64,000 nucleotides of DNA, from positions 124,001 through 188,000 of the forward strand of contig NZ_JAPPUX010000001.1 of assembly GCF_026712185.1 (NCBI RefSeq), given 5' to 3'. The notes under the pieces were generated by a model that saw only the letters and a list, made by a program, of their open reading frames with translations, did not search any database and had not been told where the DNA came from. This stretch comes from Nocardioides pini. Lineage in GTDB: Bacteria; Actinomycetota; Actinomycetes; Propionibacteriales; Nocardioidaceae. The position numbers and the translations under genes were made by a program. Below, piece by piece: positions 1 to 8,595 of this stretch. Position 1 is the first letter of the stretch, and each line of letters starts with the position of its first letter.

Positions 1-936
1 ACGTACGCCCTCCACTTCGCGCAGGAGGTCGTGGCCGGGCAGCTGCACGAGGTGTTCTCCGGGCCCGGGCCGACCGAGCCGGGTAGCGACGAGCACGCCC
101 GGCGGATGCTGGAGTCGCGCGCTGCCGGCACCAAGGCCCTCGGCACCTGGCACGCCACCCGCACCATCCAGGAGTGCCGCGAGGCGTGCGGTGGTGCGGG
201 CTACCTCAGCGAGAACCGGTTCGCGGCGCTGAAGGCCGACACCGACGTCTTCACGACCTTCGAGGGCGACAACCACGTCCTGCTCCAGCTGGTCGCCAAG
301 GGCCTGCTCACCGACTACGCCGGCGAGTTCGAGGAGATGGACCAGCTCGGCATGGCCCGCTTCGTCGCCGGCCTGGCCGTCGAGACCGTCGTCGAGCGGA
401 CCGCGGTGCACAAGCTCGTCCAGTCGGTGCGCGACCTGCTGCCCGGCGGCGACACCTGGGACCAGGAGGCGGGCCTCCTCGACCCCAACTACCAGCTGGC
501 GATGCTGCGCTTCCGCGAGGAGCACATGATCGGCGGCGTCGCGCGACGGCTCAAGCGAGGCATCGACCAGGGGGCGAACCCCGGTGCGGTGTTCTCCCGC
601 GTGCAGGACCACGTCATCGCCGCCGCCCGCGCCCACACCGAGCGGCTCGTGCTCGAGGCCTTCGTCGCGAAGACCGCCGCCCTCCCCGACGGCGACCTCA
701 AGGTCGCGCTCAACCTGCTGTGCGACCTGCACGCCCTCAGCACGATCGAGGCCGACCGGGCCTGGTTCATGGAGCACGGACGCCTCTCCAGCGCCCGATC
801 CAAGGCGATCAGCCGCGAGGTCAACGCGCTGTGCCGCAAGGTGCGGCCGCTGGCGGTCGACCTCGTCGACGCGTTCGGCGTGCCGGACGAGATGCTGCGC
901 AGCCCCGAGCTCCTGACGTGGGGAGGCGGAGGATGA
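1..936 (+). CDS. acyl-CoA oxidase / acyl-CoA dehydrogenase family, C-terminal part (5' truncated by window)
   Basis: The frame is open from base 1, so the start lies outside the window; 311 residues remain. The stretch around residues 40-90 (QECREACGGAGYLSENR, then a TTFEGDNHVL segment) is the conserved C-terminal core of FAD-dependent acyl-CoA oxidases and dehydrogenases, which form the trans-2-enoyl-CoA in fatty acid beta-oxidation. The following ~200 helical residues match the long C-terminal domain of peroxisome-type acyl-CoA oxidases rather than short dehydrogenases. The stop codon overlaps the next start (ATGA), so it is co-translated with the hydrolase gene. Family assignment is solid; chain-length preference cannot be told. 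Confidence 0.85.
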   Translation, partial: TYALHFAQEVVAGQLHEVFSGPGPTEPGSDEHARRMLESRAAGTKALGTWHATRTIQECREACGGAGYLSENRFAALKADTDVFTTFEGDNHVLLQLVAKGLLTDYAGEFEEMDQLGMARFVAGLAVETVVERTAVHKLVQSVRDLLPGGDTWDQEAGLLDPNYQLAMLRFREEHMIGGVARRLKRGIDQGANPGAVFSRVQDHVIAAARAHTERLVLEAFVAKTAALPDGDLKVALNLLCDLHALSTIEADRAWFMEHGRLSSARSKAISREVNALCRKVRPLAVDLVDAFGVPDEMLRSPELLTWGGGG

Positions 937-1508
937 CCGTCGGGGGCCTGCCGACCCGCTGGGAGCCCGCCGGCGACAGCCGCGGGGTGGCGCTGGTCCT
1001 GCCGGGCCGCGCCTACTCGCCGAGCGCGCCGCTGCTGGAGTTCGCCCGGAGGGCGCTGCTGCAGCACGGCTTCGCCGTCCAGCAGCTGTGGTGGGACGCG
1101 GAGTCCCGCGGCGAGGAGGACCCCGAGCAGTGGGTACGCCGCCACGTGGCAGCCGCCCACGCCGGGGAGGACGCCGACCACGTGCTCGTGGTCGGCAAGT
1201 CGCTCGGCACCCGCGCCGCGTCGTACGCCGCCGAGCGCGGCCTCGACGCGGTCTGGCTCACCCCGCTGCTGGTCGACCCGGTGGTGGCCGAGGCGATCGC
1301 GGCCAACGCCGGCCGGCAGCTGCTGGTGGGCGGCCTGGCCGACGAGCTCTGGGACCCCGCCGTCGCCCAGGAGCTCGCCGACAACGGGTGCGACGTGCTG
1401 ACCGTCGCCGACGCCGACCACGCCATGGGCACCGACGACGCGGTCCGCACCGCCGAGATCCACCTCGAGGTCGCCCGCGCCGTCGACACGTTCCTCGCCG
1501 GTCTCTGA
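933..1508 (+). CDS. alpha/beta hydrolase family protein
   Basis: 191 residues, starting at the ATG that overlaps the oxidase stop. The visible triad fits a small alpha/beta hydrolase: nucleophile elbow GKSLG, an acidic residue in the GLADELWD strand end, and a late histidine in DADHAM. There is no signal peptide or membrane segment, so it is cytoplasmic. Its coupling to an acyl-CoA oxidase suggests an ester or thioester substrate, but that is inference; nothing in the sequence fixes the substrate. Confidence 0.75.
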   Translation: MTVGGLPTRWEPAGDSRGVALVLPGRAYSPSAPLLEFARRALLQHGFAVQQLWWDAESRGEEDPEQWVRRHVAAAHAGEDADHVLVVGKSLGTRAASYAAERGLDAVWLTPLLVDPVVAEAIAANAGRQLLVGGLADELWDPAVAQELADNGCDVLTVADADHAMGTDDAVRTAEIHLEVARAVDTFLAGL

Positions 1509-1509
1509 G

Positions 1510-2196
1510 ATGCCCGGCCCGCGCCGCCTCGTCGGGGCCTGGAGCGAGGACCCGCTCTGGGCCAGGGTCTACCCGGTCCTCGTCGACCACCCCGTGCTGG
1601 GCGCCCCGCTGTGGCGGCTCGGACTGGGCACCGACATCACCCGGCTCCACGCCGCGGCAGCCGAGATCGGCGAGCTGCCCGACGGGGCGCGGGTGCTCGA
1701 CGTGCCGTCCGGCAGCGGGGTCGCCCTGCGCGGCCTGCGCCCGGGCGCGCACGTCGACCTCGTCGCGGCCGACATCTCCCCGCGGATGCTCGAACGCTCG
1801 GAGGCGGCCGCACGACACCAGGGCGTGAGCGACCAGGTCACCACCGCGCTGGCCGACGTCGGGGCGCTGCCCTTCGCGGACGGCACGTTCGACCTGGTGG
1901 TCTCCTTCACCGGGCTCCACGTCTTCCCCGACCCGCACCGCGCGATCACCGAGATGGTGCGTGTGCTGGCGCCCGGGGGCGCCATCAGCGGGAGCGCGCT
2001 GTTCGCCGACGACTTCAGCGGTGTCGAGCGGCGCTACGGGCTCGTGCACGCCGCCGGCCGGCTCGCCCGTGTGCTCGGCCCGATGTGCTCCTCGGCCGAC
2101 GCGGTCCGGTGGCTGGAGGAGGCGGGCGCGGTCGACGTACGCCTCGAGATGAGCGGCGGGATCGGCTGGTTCCGGGCGACGAGGCCGGAGAGCTGA
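1510..2196 (+). CDS. class I SAM-dependent methyltransferase
   Basis: 228 residues. It starts one base after the hydrolase stop, so it belongs to the same transcription unit. Motif I is VLDVPSGSGVAL (residues ~58-69), followed by an acidic AADIS motif, then ALADVGALPFADGTFD and the VRVLAPGGAI motif, as in the UbiE/Methyltransf_11 family. The usual DxGxGxG is modified to DVPSGSG, with P for G. The acceptor substrate is unknown. Confidence 0.8.
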   Translation: MPGPRRLVGAWSEDPLWARVYPVLVDHPVLGAPLWRLGLGTDITRLHAAAAEIGELPDGARVLDVPSGSGVALRGLRPGAHVDLVAADISPRMLERSEAAARHQGVSDQVTTALADVGALPFADGTFDLVVSFTGLHVFPDPHRAITEMVRVLAPGGAISGSALFADDFSGVERRYGLVHAAGRLARVLGPMCSSADAVRWLEEAGAVDVRLEMSGGIGWFRATRPES

Positions 2197-2203
2197 GCAG
2201 GGT

Positions 2204-2230
2204 TGTCACAGACCCGGCCCGGCCGGTGTC
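2204..2230 (+). promoter_or_regulatory. putative ECF41-type promoter
   Basis: TGTCACA at 2204-2210, a 16-nt spacer, then TGTC at 2227-2230. This is one base from the TGTCACA-N16-CGTC pattern that I recall being described upstream of COE genes controlled by ECF41 sigma factors. It lies about 50 nt before the AhpD-like gene, which is translationally coupled to an ECF41 sigma gene, so autoregulation is the natural reading. Confidence 0.55.
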
Positions 2231-2282
2231 TCCATGTCACCGCAGCCGCCGACACCCGGTGGCCCGACGACGAGGAGATGAC

Positions 2283-2864
2283 ATGCCCAGCACGTTCCGC
2301 ATCCCGCAGGCCAGGATCGACGGTGCCTACGGAGCCGTGATGACCCGGGTGGCCAAGCGCATGTGGGGCAAGGTCCCCGACAACGCCTACGTGCTCTGGC
2401 ACAACAAGCCGGTCCTCAAGGCGGTCTTCGGCTTCGAGCAGAAGGTCGGCAGGTGGTCGGCCCTCGACCCGCACCTCAAGGCGTACGCCGAGATGGCCAG
2501 CGCCGGCGCCATCGGCTGCTCCTGGTGCCTGGACTTCGGCTACTTCATGGCCCACACCAAGGGGCTCGACGAGGCCAAGGTGCGCGAGGTGCCGCGCTGG
2601 CGGGAGTCCGACGTCTTCACCGACCTCGAGCGCGACGTGATGGCGTACGCCGAGGCGATGACCGCCACGCCGCCCGAGGTCACCGACGAGATGGTCGCCG
2701 ACCTCGACCGCCGGCTCGGCCATGCCGCTGTGGTCGAGCTGACGATGATGGTCGCCGTGGAGAACGAGCGGTCGCGCTTCAACTCCGCGATGGGCCTGGC
2801 CTCGCAGGGCTTCAGCGAGGTCTGCGAGCTGCCGCTCGCGCAGGCTGGGACGATCACGGCGTGA
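2283..2864 (+). CDS. carboxymuconolactone decarboxylase / AhpD-like protein, ECF41-associated (COE)
   Basis: 193 residues. The start ATG at 2283 has a GAGGAG ribosome site at 2272-2277. The redox motif C-S-W-C (GCSWCLDFG) is the CxxC of AhpD/CMD-fold peroxidase-like proteins. Proteins of the 'COE' group (CMD, oxidoreductase, epimerase) are the standard genomic partners and proposed targets of ECF41 sigma factors. Here the stop overlaps the sigma factor start (GTGA), a tight coupling. A role in oxidative or electrophile stress is inferred from the family. Confidence 0.8.
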   Translation: MPSTFRIPQARIDGAYGAVMTRVAKRMWGKVPDNAYVLWHNKPVLKAVFGFEQKVGRWSALDPHLKAYAEMASAGAIGCSWCLDFGYFMAHTKGLDEAKVREVPRWRESDVFTDLERDVMAYAEAMTATPPEVTDEMVADLDRRLGHAAVVELTMMVAVENERSRFNSAMGLASQGFSEVCELPLAQAGTITA

Positions 2865-3730
2865 ACCGGACCGAGGCCTTCTCCGCCCACCGCAACCTGC
2901 TCTTCACCGTCGCCTACGAGATGCTCGGCTCGGCCGCCGATGCCGAGGACGTGCTGCAGGAGGTCTGGCTGCGGTGGGCCGAGGTCCCGGTCGAGGAGGT
3001 GCGTGACCCGCGCGCGTACCTCGTGCGGATGACCACCCGGCTCACGCTCAACCGGCTGCGCACCCTCGCGCGCCGGCGCGAGGACTACGTCGGCACCTGG
3101 CTGCCCGAGCCGGTGCTCACCGCGCCCGACGTGGCCCAGGACGTCGAGCTCGCCGACAGCGTCTCGACCGCGATGCTGCTCGTCCTGGAGACGCTGCCGC
3201 CCACCGAGCGGGCGGTCTTCGTGCTGCGCGAGGTCTTCGACGTGCCGTACGCCGAGATCGCCGAGGCCGTGGAGAAGTCCGAGCCGGCGGTGCGGCAGAT
3301 CGCCAGCCGCGCCCGGACCCACGTCGCCGAGCGCCGACCGCGCGCGTCGGTGAGCGCGGCCGAGCGTGATGCGGTGATCGAGCGCTTCCGCGCCGCCACC
3401 GAGACCGGCGACCTGCAGGCCCTGATGGACGTGCTGGCGCCCGACGTGGTGCTGATGACCGACGGCGGCGGCAAGGTGAAGGCCGCGCTCAACCCGATCC
3501 ACGGCCGCGACAAGGTCTTCCGCTTCCTCACCGCCGTCACCCCCGAGGGGCTCGAGCTCGAGCCGGTCTGGCTCAACGGGTCGCCGGCGATCCAGTTCGT
3601 CGTCGCCGGCCGGCGCGACGGCGTGGGCACGATGCTCGTCGAGGACGGCGTGGTCACCCGGCTGTTCCTGGTGCGCAACCCCGACAAGCTCGGCTCGGTG
3701 GCCGGCGAGGTGGGCCTGGCCCGCTTGTAA
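2861..3730 (+). CDS. ECF41-family RNA polymerase sigma factor (SigJ-like)
   Basis: 289 residues; GTG start overlaps the previous stop. Sigma-70 region 2 (SAADAEDVLQEVWLRW) and region 4 (LPPTERAVFVLREVF, then an HTH) are followed by a C-terminal SnoaL-like extension. The three ECF41 signature motifs are all present: WLPEP in the linker, DGGGK, and NPDKL near the end. In this group the extension takes over the job of a separate anti-sigma factor, and none is encoded nearby. The TAA stop sits inside the first arm of a long palindrome. Confidence 0.92.
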   Translation: MNRTEAFSAHRNLLFTVAYEMLGSAADAEDVLQEVWLRWAEVPVEEVRDPRAYLVRMTTRLTLNRLRTLARRREDYVGTWLPEPVLTAPDVAQDVELADSVSTAMLLVLETLPPTERAVFVLREVFDVPYAEIAEAVEKSEPAVRQIASRARTHVAERRPRASVSAAERDAVIERFRAATETGDLQALMDVLAPDVVLMTDGGGKVKAALNPIHGRDKVFRFLTAVTPEGLELEPVWLNGSPAIQFVVAGRRDGVGTMLVEDGVVTRLFLVRNPDKLGSVAGEVGLARL

Positions 3731-3797
3731 CGCCGGGTTAGTGCCTCTACCCACTCGGATATATCCCAGTGGGTACAGGCACCAACCCGGCGTTACA
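3726..3797. repeat. 72-nt palindromic element, copy 1 (upstream of lon)
   Basis: Nearly perfect dyad: 13-bp outer arms GTAACGCCGGGTT / AACCCGGCGTTAC, an inner TACCCACT / AGTGGGTA stem, and a central GGATATATCC. Only three positions in the 70-nt core are unpaired (A14/C57, C21/C50, C30/C41, counting from 3727). The stop codon of the sigma gene (3728-3730) is in the left arm. A second copy lies just after lon at 6264. Likely a bidirectional terminator or dispersed palindromic repeat. Confidence 0.85.
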
Positions 3798-3812
3798 GCG
3801 GCCCGGCCGGGC

Positions 3813-3826
3813 GTTCGCGGTGGGCG
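3813..3826 (+). promoter_or_regulatory. putative ClgR operator upstream of lon
   Basis: GTTCGC-GGTGG-GCG matches GTTCGC-N5-GCG, the operator recalled for the Streptomyces regulator ClgR, which controls lon and clp genes. It continues as GCGAAAC, extending the dyad. The same motif precedes clpC at 36432-36445. A hairpin (GAACCGGA / TCCGGTTC, 3833-3855) lies between this site and the lon start. Confidence 0.5.
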
Positions 3827-3872
3827 AAACCGGAACCGGAACATGCCTCCGGTTCTCCGGCGTTGAGAGGGC

Positions 3873-6257
3873 ATGACGAACAACCAGTCGCTTCCCACCA
3901 AGCTCCCGGTGGTGTTCCTCCACGACACGGTCGTGCTCCCCGGCATGGTCGTGCCCATCGAGCTCGACGACCAGGCGCGCGCGGCCATCGACGCCGCCCG
4001 CCTCGCCCACGACGCTTCCCAGGACGCTTCCCAGGACTCGGACGCCGGCGCCGACGAGCCGACCCGCGTCCTCGTCGCGCCCCGCCTCGAGGACCGCTAC
4101 GCCACCCACGGCGTGGTGGCCGTGGTCGACCGGGTCGGCCGCTTCGCCGGCGGCCGGCCGGCCGCCGTGCTGCGCGCCGAGCGCCGCGTCGCCATCGGCG
4201 CCGGCGTCACCGGACCCGGCGCCGCCCTCTGGGTGGAGGCCGAGGCCGTGCCCGAGACGGCCGTCACCGACGAGCTGCGCGCCCTCGCCGAGGACTACCG
4301 CACCCTCGTCGTGTCGATCCTGGAGCGCCGCGAGGCGTGGCAGGTGATCGAGAACGTGCGCCGCATCGCCGATCCCGGCGCGCTCGCCGACACCTCGGGC
4401 TACGCGCCGTACCTCTCCGAGGACCAGAAGCGCCAGGTCCTGGAGACCCCCGACGTGGGCGACCGGCTGCGCCTGCTCGTCGAGTGGACCCGGGCGTACG
4501 ACGCCGAGGACGAGGTCAACGACAAGATCAGCCAGGACGTGCGCGAGGGCCTGGAGAAGAACCAGCGCGAGTTCCTGCTGCGCCAGCAGCTCGCCGCCAT
4601 CCGCAAGGAGCTCGGCGAGGGCGAGCCCGACGGCTCCGACGACTACCGCGCCCGCGTCGAGGCGGCCGACCTGCCCGACGCGGTCCGCGAGGCCGCGCTG
4701 CGCGAGGTCGACAAGCTCGAGCGCTCCAGCGAGCAGGCCCCGGAGGCCGGCTGGATCCGCACCTGGCTCGACACGGTCCTCGAGATGCCGTGGAACGAGC
4801 GCACGCAGGACTCCAACGACGTCGCCGCCGCCCGCGCGGTGCTCGACGCGGACCACCACGGCCTCGACGAGGTCAAGGACCGCATCACCGAGTACCTCGC
4901 CGTGCGCGCCCGCCGCGCCGAGCGCGGTCTGGAGGTCATCGGCGGCCGCGGCTCCGGCGCCGTCGTGCTCCTCGCCGGCCCTCCCGGCGTGGGCAAGACC
5001 TCCCTCGGCGAGTCCGTGGCCCGCGCGCTGGGCCGCAGCTTCGTCCGCGTCGCCCTCGGCGGCGTGCGTGACGAGGCCGAGATCCGCGGACACCGCCGGA
5101 CGTACGTCGGCGCCCTGCCCGGCCGCATCGTGCGGGCGATCAAGGAGGCCGGCTCGATGAACCCGGTCGTCCTGCTCGACGAGGTCGACAAGGTCGGCGC
5201 GGACTACCGCGGCGACCCCGCCGCGGCGCTGCTCGAGGTGCTCGACCCGGCGCAGAACCACACGTTCCGCGACCACTACCTCGAGCTCGACCTCGACCTG
5301 TCCGACGTGCTCTTCATCGCCACCGCCAACGTGGTCGAGCAGATCCCGTCGGCCCTGCTGGACCGCATGGAGCTCGTCACCATCGACGGCTACACCGAGG
5401 ACGACAAGGTCGCCATCGCGCGTGACTTCCTGGTGCCGCGCCAGCTGGAGCGGGCGGCGCTGACCCCCGACGAGGTCACTGTGTCCGACGACGCGCTCGG
5501 CGAGCTCGCGGCAAACTACACCCGCGAGGCCGGCGTACGACAGCTCGAGCGGCTGCTGGCCAAGGCGTTCCGCAAGGCCGCCACCCGGCTCGCGACGGGT
5601 GACGTCGAGCGCCTCGACATCGACCGCGACAGGCTCACCGACCTCGTCGGCCGTCCGCGCTTCACGCCCGACAGCCACGAGCGGACCGACGTGCCCGGTG
5701 TGGCCACCGGCCTGGCCGTGACCGGTCTGGGCGGCGACGTGCTCTACGTCGAGACGTCGGTGGCGGACGGCACCGCGGGGCTCACCGTCACCGGTCAGCT
5801 GGGCGACGTCATGAAGGAGTCGGCGTCCATCGCGCTGTCCTGGGTGCGCGCGCACGCGGGGGAGCTGGGGATCGACCCGTCGGCGTTCGAGCGGTCGCTC
5901 CACGTGCACTTCCCGGCCGGCGCGGTCCCCAAGGACGGCCCGTCCGCGGGCGTGACGATGGTGACCGCCCTGGTGTCGCTGCTCACCGGACGCCCCGTGC
6001 GGTCCGACGTCGGGATGACCGGCGAGGTGTCGCTGGCGGGCCGGGTGCTGCCGATCGGCGGGCTCAAGCAGAAGCTGCTCGCGGCCCAGCGCGCCGGACT
6101 GACGACGGTGTTCGTCCCGGAGCGCAACCGCCCCGACCTCGACGACGTACCCGCCGAGCTGCTCAGCGAGCTCGACGTGCGCCCGGTCGGGCGGGTGACC
6201 GAGATCCTGGCCGAGGCGCTCGAGCCGGCGGTCGGCGCCGGGGTCGAGGCGGCCTGA
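3873..6257 (+). CDS. lon: ATP-dependent Lon protease
   Basis: 794 residues, a normal length for Lon. Order: N-terminal LON substrate-binding domain (residues ~10-200), AAA+ module with Walker A GPPGVGKTS (~369-377) and Walker B VVLLDEVDK, then the peptidase domain with catalytic Ser691 (PKDGPSAGV) and the paired Lys near 734 (GGLKQKLLAAQRAG). It degrades misfolded and regulatory proteins in the cytoplasm. The N-terminal domain carries a 12-bp tandem duplication (4011-4034) that encodes DASQDASQ. It stands alone between two copies of the same palindrome. Confidence 0.96.
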   Translation: MTNNQSLPTKLPVVFLHDTVVLPGMVVPIELDDQARAAIDAARLAHDASQDASQDSDAGADEPTRVLVAPRLEDRYATHGVVAVVDRVGRFAGGRPAAVLRAERRVAIGAGVTGPGAALWVEAEAVPETAVTDELRALAEDYRTLVVSILERREAWQVIENVRRIADPGALADTSGYAPYLSEDQKRQVLETPDVGDRLRLLVEWTRAYDAEDEVNDKISQDVREGLEKNQREFLLRQQLAAIRKELGEGEPDGSDDYRARVEAADLPDAVREAALREVDKLERSSEQAPEAGWIRTWLDTVLEMPWNERTQDSNDVAAARAVLDADHHGLDEVKDRITEYLAVRARRAERGLEVIGGRGSGAVVLLAGPPGVGKTSLGESVARALGRSFVRVALGGVRDEAEIRGHRRTYVGALPGRIVRAIKEAGSMNPVVLLDEVDKVGADYRGDPAAALLEVLDPAQNHTFRDHYLELDLDLSDVLFIATANVVEQIPSALLDRMELVTIDGYTEDDKVAIARDFLVPRQLERAALTPDEVTVSDDALGELAANYTREAGVRQLERLLAKAFRKAATRLATGDVERLDIDRDRLTDLVGRPRFTPDSHERTDVPGVATGLAVTGLGGDVLYVETSVADGTAGLTVTGQLGDVMKESASIALSWVRAHAGELGIDPSAFERSLHVHFPAGAVPKDGPSAGVTMVTALVSLLTGRPVRSDVGMTGEVSLAGRVLPIGGLKQKLLAAQRAGLTTVFVPERNRPDLDDVPAELLSELDVRPVGRVTEILAEALEPAVGAGVEAA

Positions 6258-6263
6258 GATCCC

Positions 6264-6339
6264 GCTGTAACGCCGGGTTACGAGCTGTACCCACCCGGAT
6301 ATATCCAGGTGGGTACAAGCAGTAACCCGGCGTTACAGC
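6264..6339. repeat. 76-nt palindromic element, copy 2 (between lon and ppa)
   Basis: Same outer arms and GGATATATCC centre as copy 1. Copy 2 has T-to-C and A-to-G at the paired core positions 29 and 42, so pairing is preserved by a double change. Flanking bases extend the stem to 76 nt. The side-stem (GAGC against AGCA) is mismatched. It lies between the convergent ends of lon (6257) and ppa (6355), where a bidirectional terminator is expected. Confidence 0.85.
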
Positions 6340-6354
6340 ACGGGCGGCGACCGG

Positions 6355-6894
6355 TCAGGCGTTCTCGCCGAGGCTGTCGTCGGCGATGTTGTCGAGGTCG
6401 TTGCCGTGGCCCTCGGTCGTGAAGCGCTCGAACGACGCCCGGACCTCGGCCTCGGCCTCGGTGCGGCCGACCCAGTCGGCGCCCTCGACGGACTTGCCGG
6501 GCTCGAGGTCCTTGTAGACCTCGAAGAAGTGCTGGATCTCGAGGCGGTCGTACTTCGAGACGTGGTTGATGTCGCGCAGGTGCTCGAGGCGGGGGTCGTG
6601 GGCCGGCACGCAGAGGACCTTGTCGTCACCGCCGGCCTCGTCGGTCATGCGGAACATGCCGATGGCGCGGCACTCGATCAGGCAGCCGGGGAAGGTCGGC
6701 GACTGCAGGATCACGAGCGCGTCGAGCGGGTCGCCGTCCTGGCCGAGCGTGTTCTCGATGAAGCCGTAGTCCGCCGGGTAGGCCGTCGAGGTGAAGAGCA
6801 TGCGGTCCAGGCGGATCCGCCCGGTCTCGTGGTCGACCTCGTACTTGTTGCGCTCTCCCTTGGGGATCTCCACCAACACGTCGAACGTCAGCAC
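6355..6894 (-). CDS. ppa: inorganic pyrophosphatase (family I)
   Basis: 179 residues from the GTG at 6894, which has GGAGG five bases upstream. An in-frame GTG further upstream would lie inside that ribosome site. It hydrolyses PPi to phosphate. Visible family I motifs are [14 protein letters not shown] at the N-terminus and the metal-binding DGDPLD signature. A long open frame continues upstream in the same frame for hundreds of codons, but that is antisense to dacB and the metalloprotease and is an artefact of base composition. Same neighbour order (ppa, then dacB divergently) as Rv3628-Rv3627c. Confidence 0.95.
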   Translation of the reverse strand: MLTFDVLVEIPKGERNKYEVDHETGRIRLDRMLFTSTAYPADYGFIENTLGQDGDPLDALVILQSPTFPGCLIECRAIGMFRMTDEAGGDDKVLCVPAHDPRLEHLRDINHVSKYDRLEIQHFFEVYKDLEPGKSVEGADWVGRTEAEAEVRASFERFTTEGHGNDLDNIADDSLGENA

Positions 6895-6958
6895 GTCTTC
6901 CTCCACTCTTCGGCACGCCATCGGGCCGCTCGCTGCGCCCGGCCGCGAGCCCGACGCC

Positions 6959-6986
6959 TTGGTCTCGGGGCAGTGTCGCGCACAAT
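6959..6986 (+). promoter_or_regulatory. putative dacB promoter (leaderless)
   Basis: TTGGTC (6959-6964), 16-nt spacer, CACAAT (6981-6986). The -10-like box ends 7 nt before ATG 6994, the same geometry seen at many other starts in this window. Confidence 0.4.
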
Positions 6987-6993
6987 GGCCCCG

Positions 6994-8484
6994 ATGCGCG
7001 AAGCGAGAGGGTCGAAAAGGGTGGGACGTGACCGACGCCACTCCGGCCGGCCGTCCCGGGGCTGGTCGGTGCTGCACTGGCTGCCGGTGGTGCTCGTCCT
7101 CGCCCTCCTGGCCGCCGGGGTGGGCGCCTACCGGTTCGAGTGGGGCCAGCGCTACCTGCCCGGGCTCGCCGCCGACCCCGAGACCGAGCCGGAGCAGGTG
7201 CTGGCACCCGCCGGCCTCGACCTGCCCGACTGGTCGCCGCCGACGGACGACGCCGTCGCCCTCGACCCCGCCGGCGCCCTCGACCCGGAGCGGGTCGCCG
7301 CGGCTGTGTCCGACGACCTCTCCGACCCCGACCTCGGCAGGCACGTCGTGGGTGCGGTCGCCCCGCTCGCTCCCGGATCGCCCGAGTGGACGACCGGGGA
7401 CGGGCGCTACCTGCCCGCCTCGACGACCAAGCTGCTCACCCTGGGCGCCGCCCTCGAGGTCCTCGGGCCGGACCACACCTTCACGACCCGGGTCGTGCGC
7501 GGCGAGGGCCCGCGCGACGTCGTGCTCGTCGGCGGGGGAGACCCGCTCCTGGCGAGCAGGTCGCTGACGGTCGCGGAGGCCGAGTCGACGTACCCCGCCC
7601 GCGCCGACGTGACCACGCTCGCCCTGCAGGTCGCCGAGGCGCTCGGCGGCCGGGGGAGCGTCCGCGTCCGGTTCGACGACAGCCTCTTCTCCGGTCCCAC
7701 CGACAACCCGGCCTGGCGCCGCGACTACGTCCCCGACGACATCGTCAGCCCGATCACGGCGCTCATGGTCGACGGTGGCGACGAGGCCGACAGCGACCTC
7801 AAGTCCGACGAGCCGTCGCTGGCGGCCGCCCGGGTCTTCGCCGACGGCCTCCGCGCCGCCGGGCTGCGCGTGAGCGGCCAGCCGCGGCGGGTCGTCGCGC
7901 CGGCCGGTGCCGAGGAGCTGGCCTCGGTCGAGAGCGCCCCGCTGTCGCAGGTCGTCGAGCGGATCCTCGACGTCAGCGACAACGAGGGCGCCGAGGTGGT
8001 GGGCCACCAGGTCGGCCTCGCGACCTCCGGCACCGGGTCGTTCGAGGCCGGCGCCGCCGGCGTGCTCGCCACCCTCGGCGGGCTCGGCATCGACGTCACC
8101 GGCGCCGAGGTGTACGACGGCTCCGGCCTGTCGCGGCGCAACCGGGTCTCGACCTCCCTGCTGATCGACCTCGTCCAGCACGCGGCCGGCCCGGACGGCG
8201 AGGGGATGCGCAGCCTCGTCACCGGCATGCCGGTCGCCGGGTTCACCGGGTCGCTCACCTACCGCTTCGCCGAGGGCCCCGCCGTGGCCCGCGGCCTGGT
8301 GCGCGCCAAGACCGGCACCCTCACCGGCGTGCACGCCCTCGCCGGCATCGCCGTCGACCGCGACGGTCACCCGCTCGCCTTCGTCTTCGGGGCCGACAAG
8401 TCCCCGCCGCTCGAGCGCTACGACTCGCAGGAGGCCCTCGACCGCGCGGCCGCCTCCCTCGCCGCCTGCCGTTGCGCTGCGTAA
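6994..8484 (+). CDS. dacB: D-alanyl-D-alanine carboxypeptidase / endopeptidase (PBP4, DacB family)
   Basis: 496 residues from ATG 6994, chosen by the leaderless promoter spacing; GTG 7021 (487 residues) is an alternative. One N-terminal membrane segment ([17 protein letters not shown]) anchors it outside the membrane. All three active-site motifs of the PBP4 family are present: SxxK as STTK (in [10 protein letters not shown]), SxN as SDN, and KTG in RAKTGTLTG. It trims or cleaves peptidoglycan peptides. Equivalent in position to Rv3627c. Confidence 0.9.
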   Translation: MREARGSKRVGRDRRHSGRPSRGWSVLHWLPVVLVLALLAAGVGAYRFEWGQRYLPGLAADPETEPEQVLAPAGLDLPDWSPPTDDAVALDPAGALDPERVAAAVSDDLSDPDLGRHVVGAVAPLAPGSPEWTTGDGRYLPASTTKLLTLGAALEVLGPDHTFTTRVVRGEGPRDVVLVGGGDPLLASRSLTVAEAESTYPARADVTTLALQVAEALGGRGSVRVRFDDSLFSGPTDNPAWRRDYVPDDIVSPITALMVDGGDEADSDLKSDEPSLAAARVFADGLRAAGLRVSGQPRRVVAPAGAEELASVESAPLSQVVERILDVSDNEGAEVVGHQVGLATSGTGSFEAGAAGVLATLGGLGIDVTGAEVYDGSGLSRRNRVSTSLLIDLVQHAAGPDGEGMRSLVTGMPVAGFTGSLTYRFAEGPAVARGLVRAKTGTLTGVHALAGIAVDRDGHPLAFVFGADKSPPLERYDSQEALDRAAASLAACRCAA

Positions 8485-8542
8485 TGGCTCGCTCCGCTCG
8501 CGTGAGCCGCTGCAGCGCGTGATGGCTCGCTCCGCTCGCGTG
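8484..8542 (+). repeat. 21-nt direct repeat, two copies 38 nt apart, overlapping the dacB stop
   Basis: ATGGCTCGCTCCGCTCGCG plus TG occurs at 8484-8504 and again at 8522-8542. The first copy begins within the TAA stop codon. Each copy contains short GCTCGC/GCGAGC complementarity and could fold, so a terminator-like role for dacB is possible. No protein-coding sense is apparent. Confidence 0.6.
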
Positions 8543-8583
8543 TCCCGCGCGTGCGAGCAGGCGAACGGCGCACATCCCCCGGC

Positions 8584-8589
8584 TAGTGT
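8584..8589 (+). promoter_or_regulatory. -10 box of a leaderless promoter (metalloprotease gene)
   Basis: TAGTGT, followed by 6 nt and ATG 8596. There is no Shine-Dalgarno between box and start, so transcription should begin at the start codon. Confidence 0.5.
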
Positions 8590-8595
8590 CGCGGT

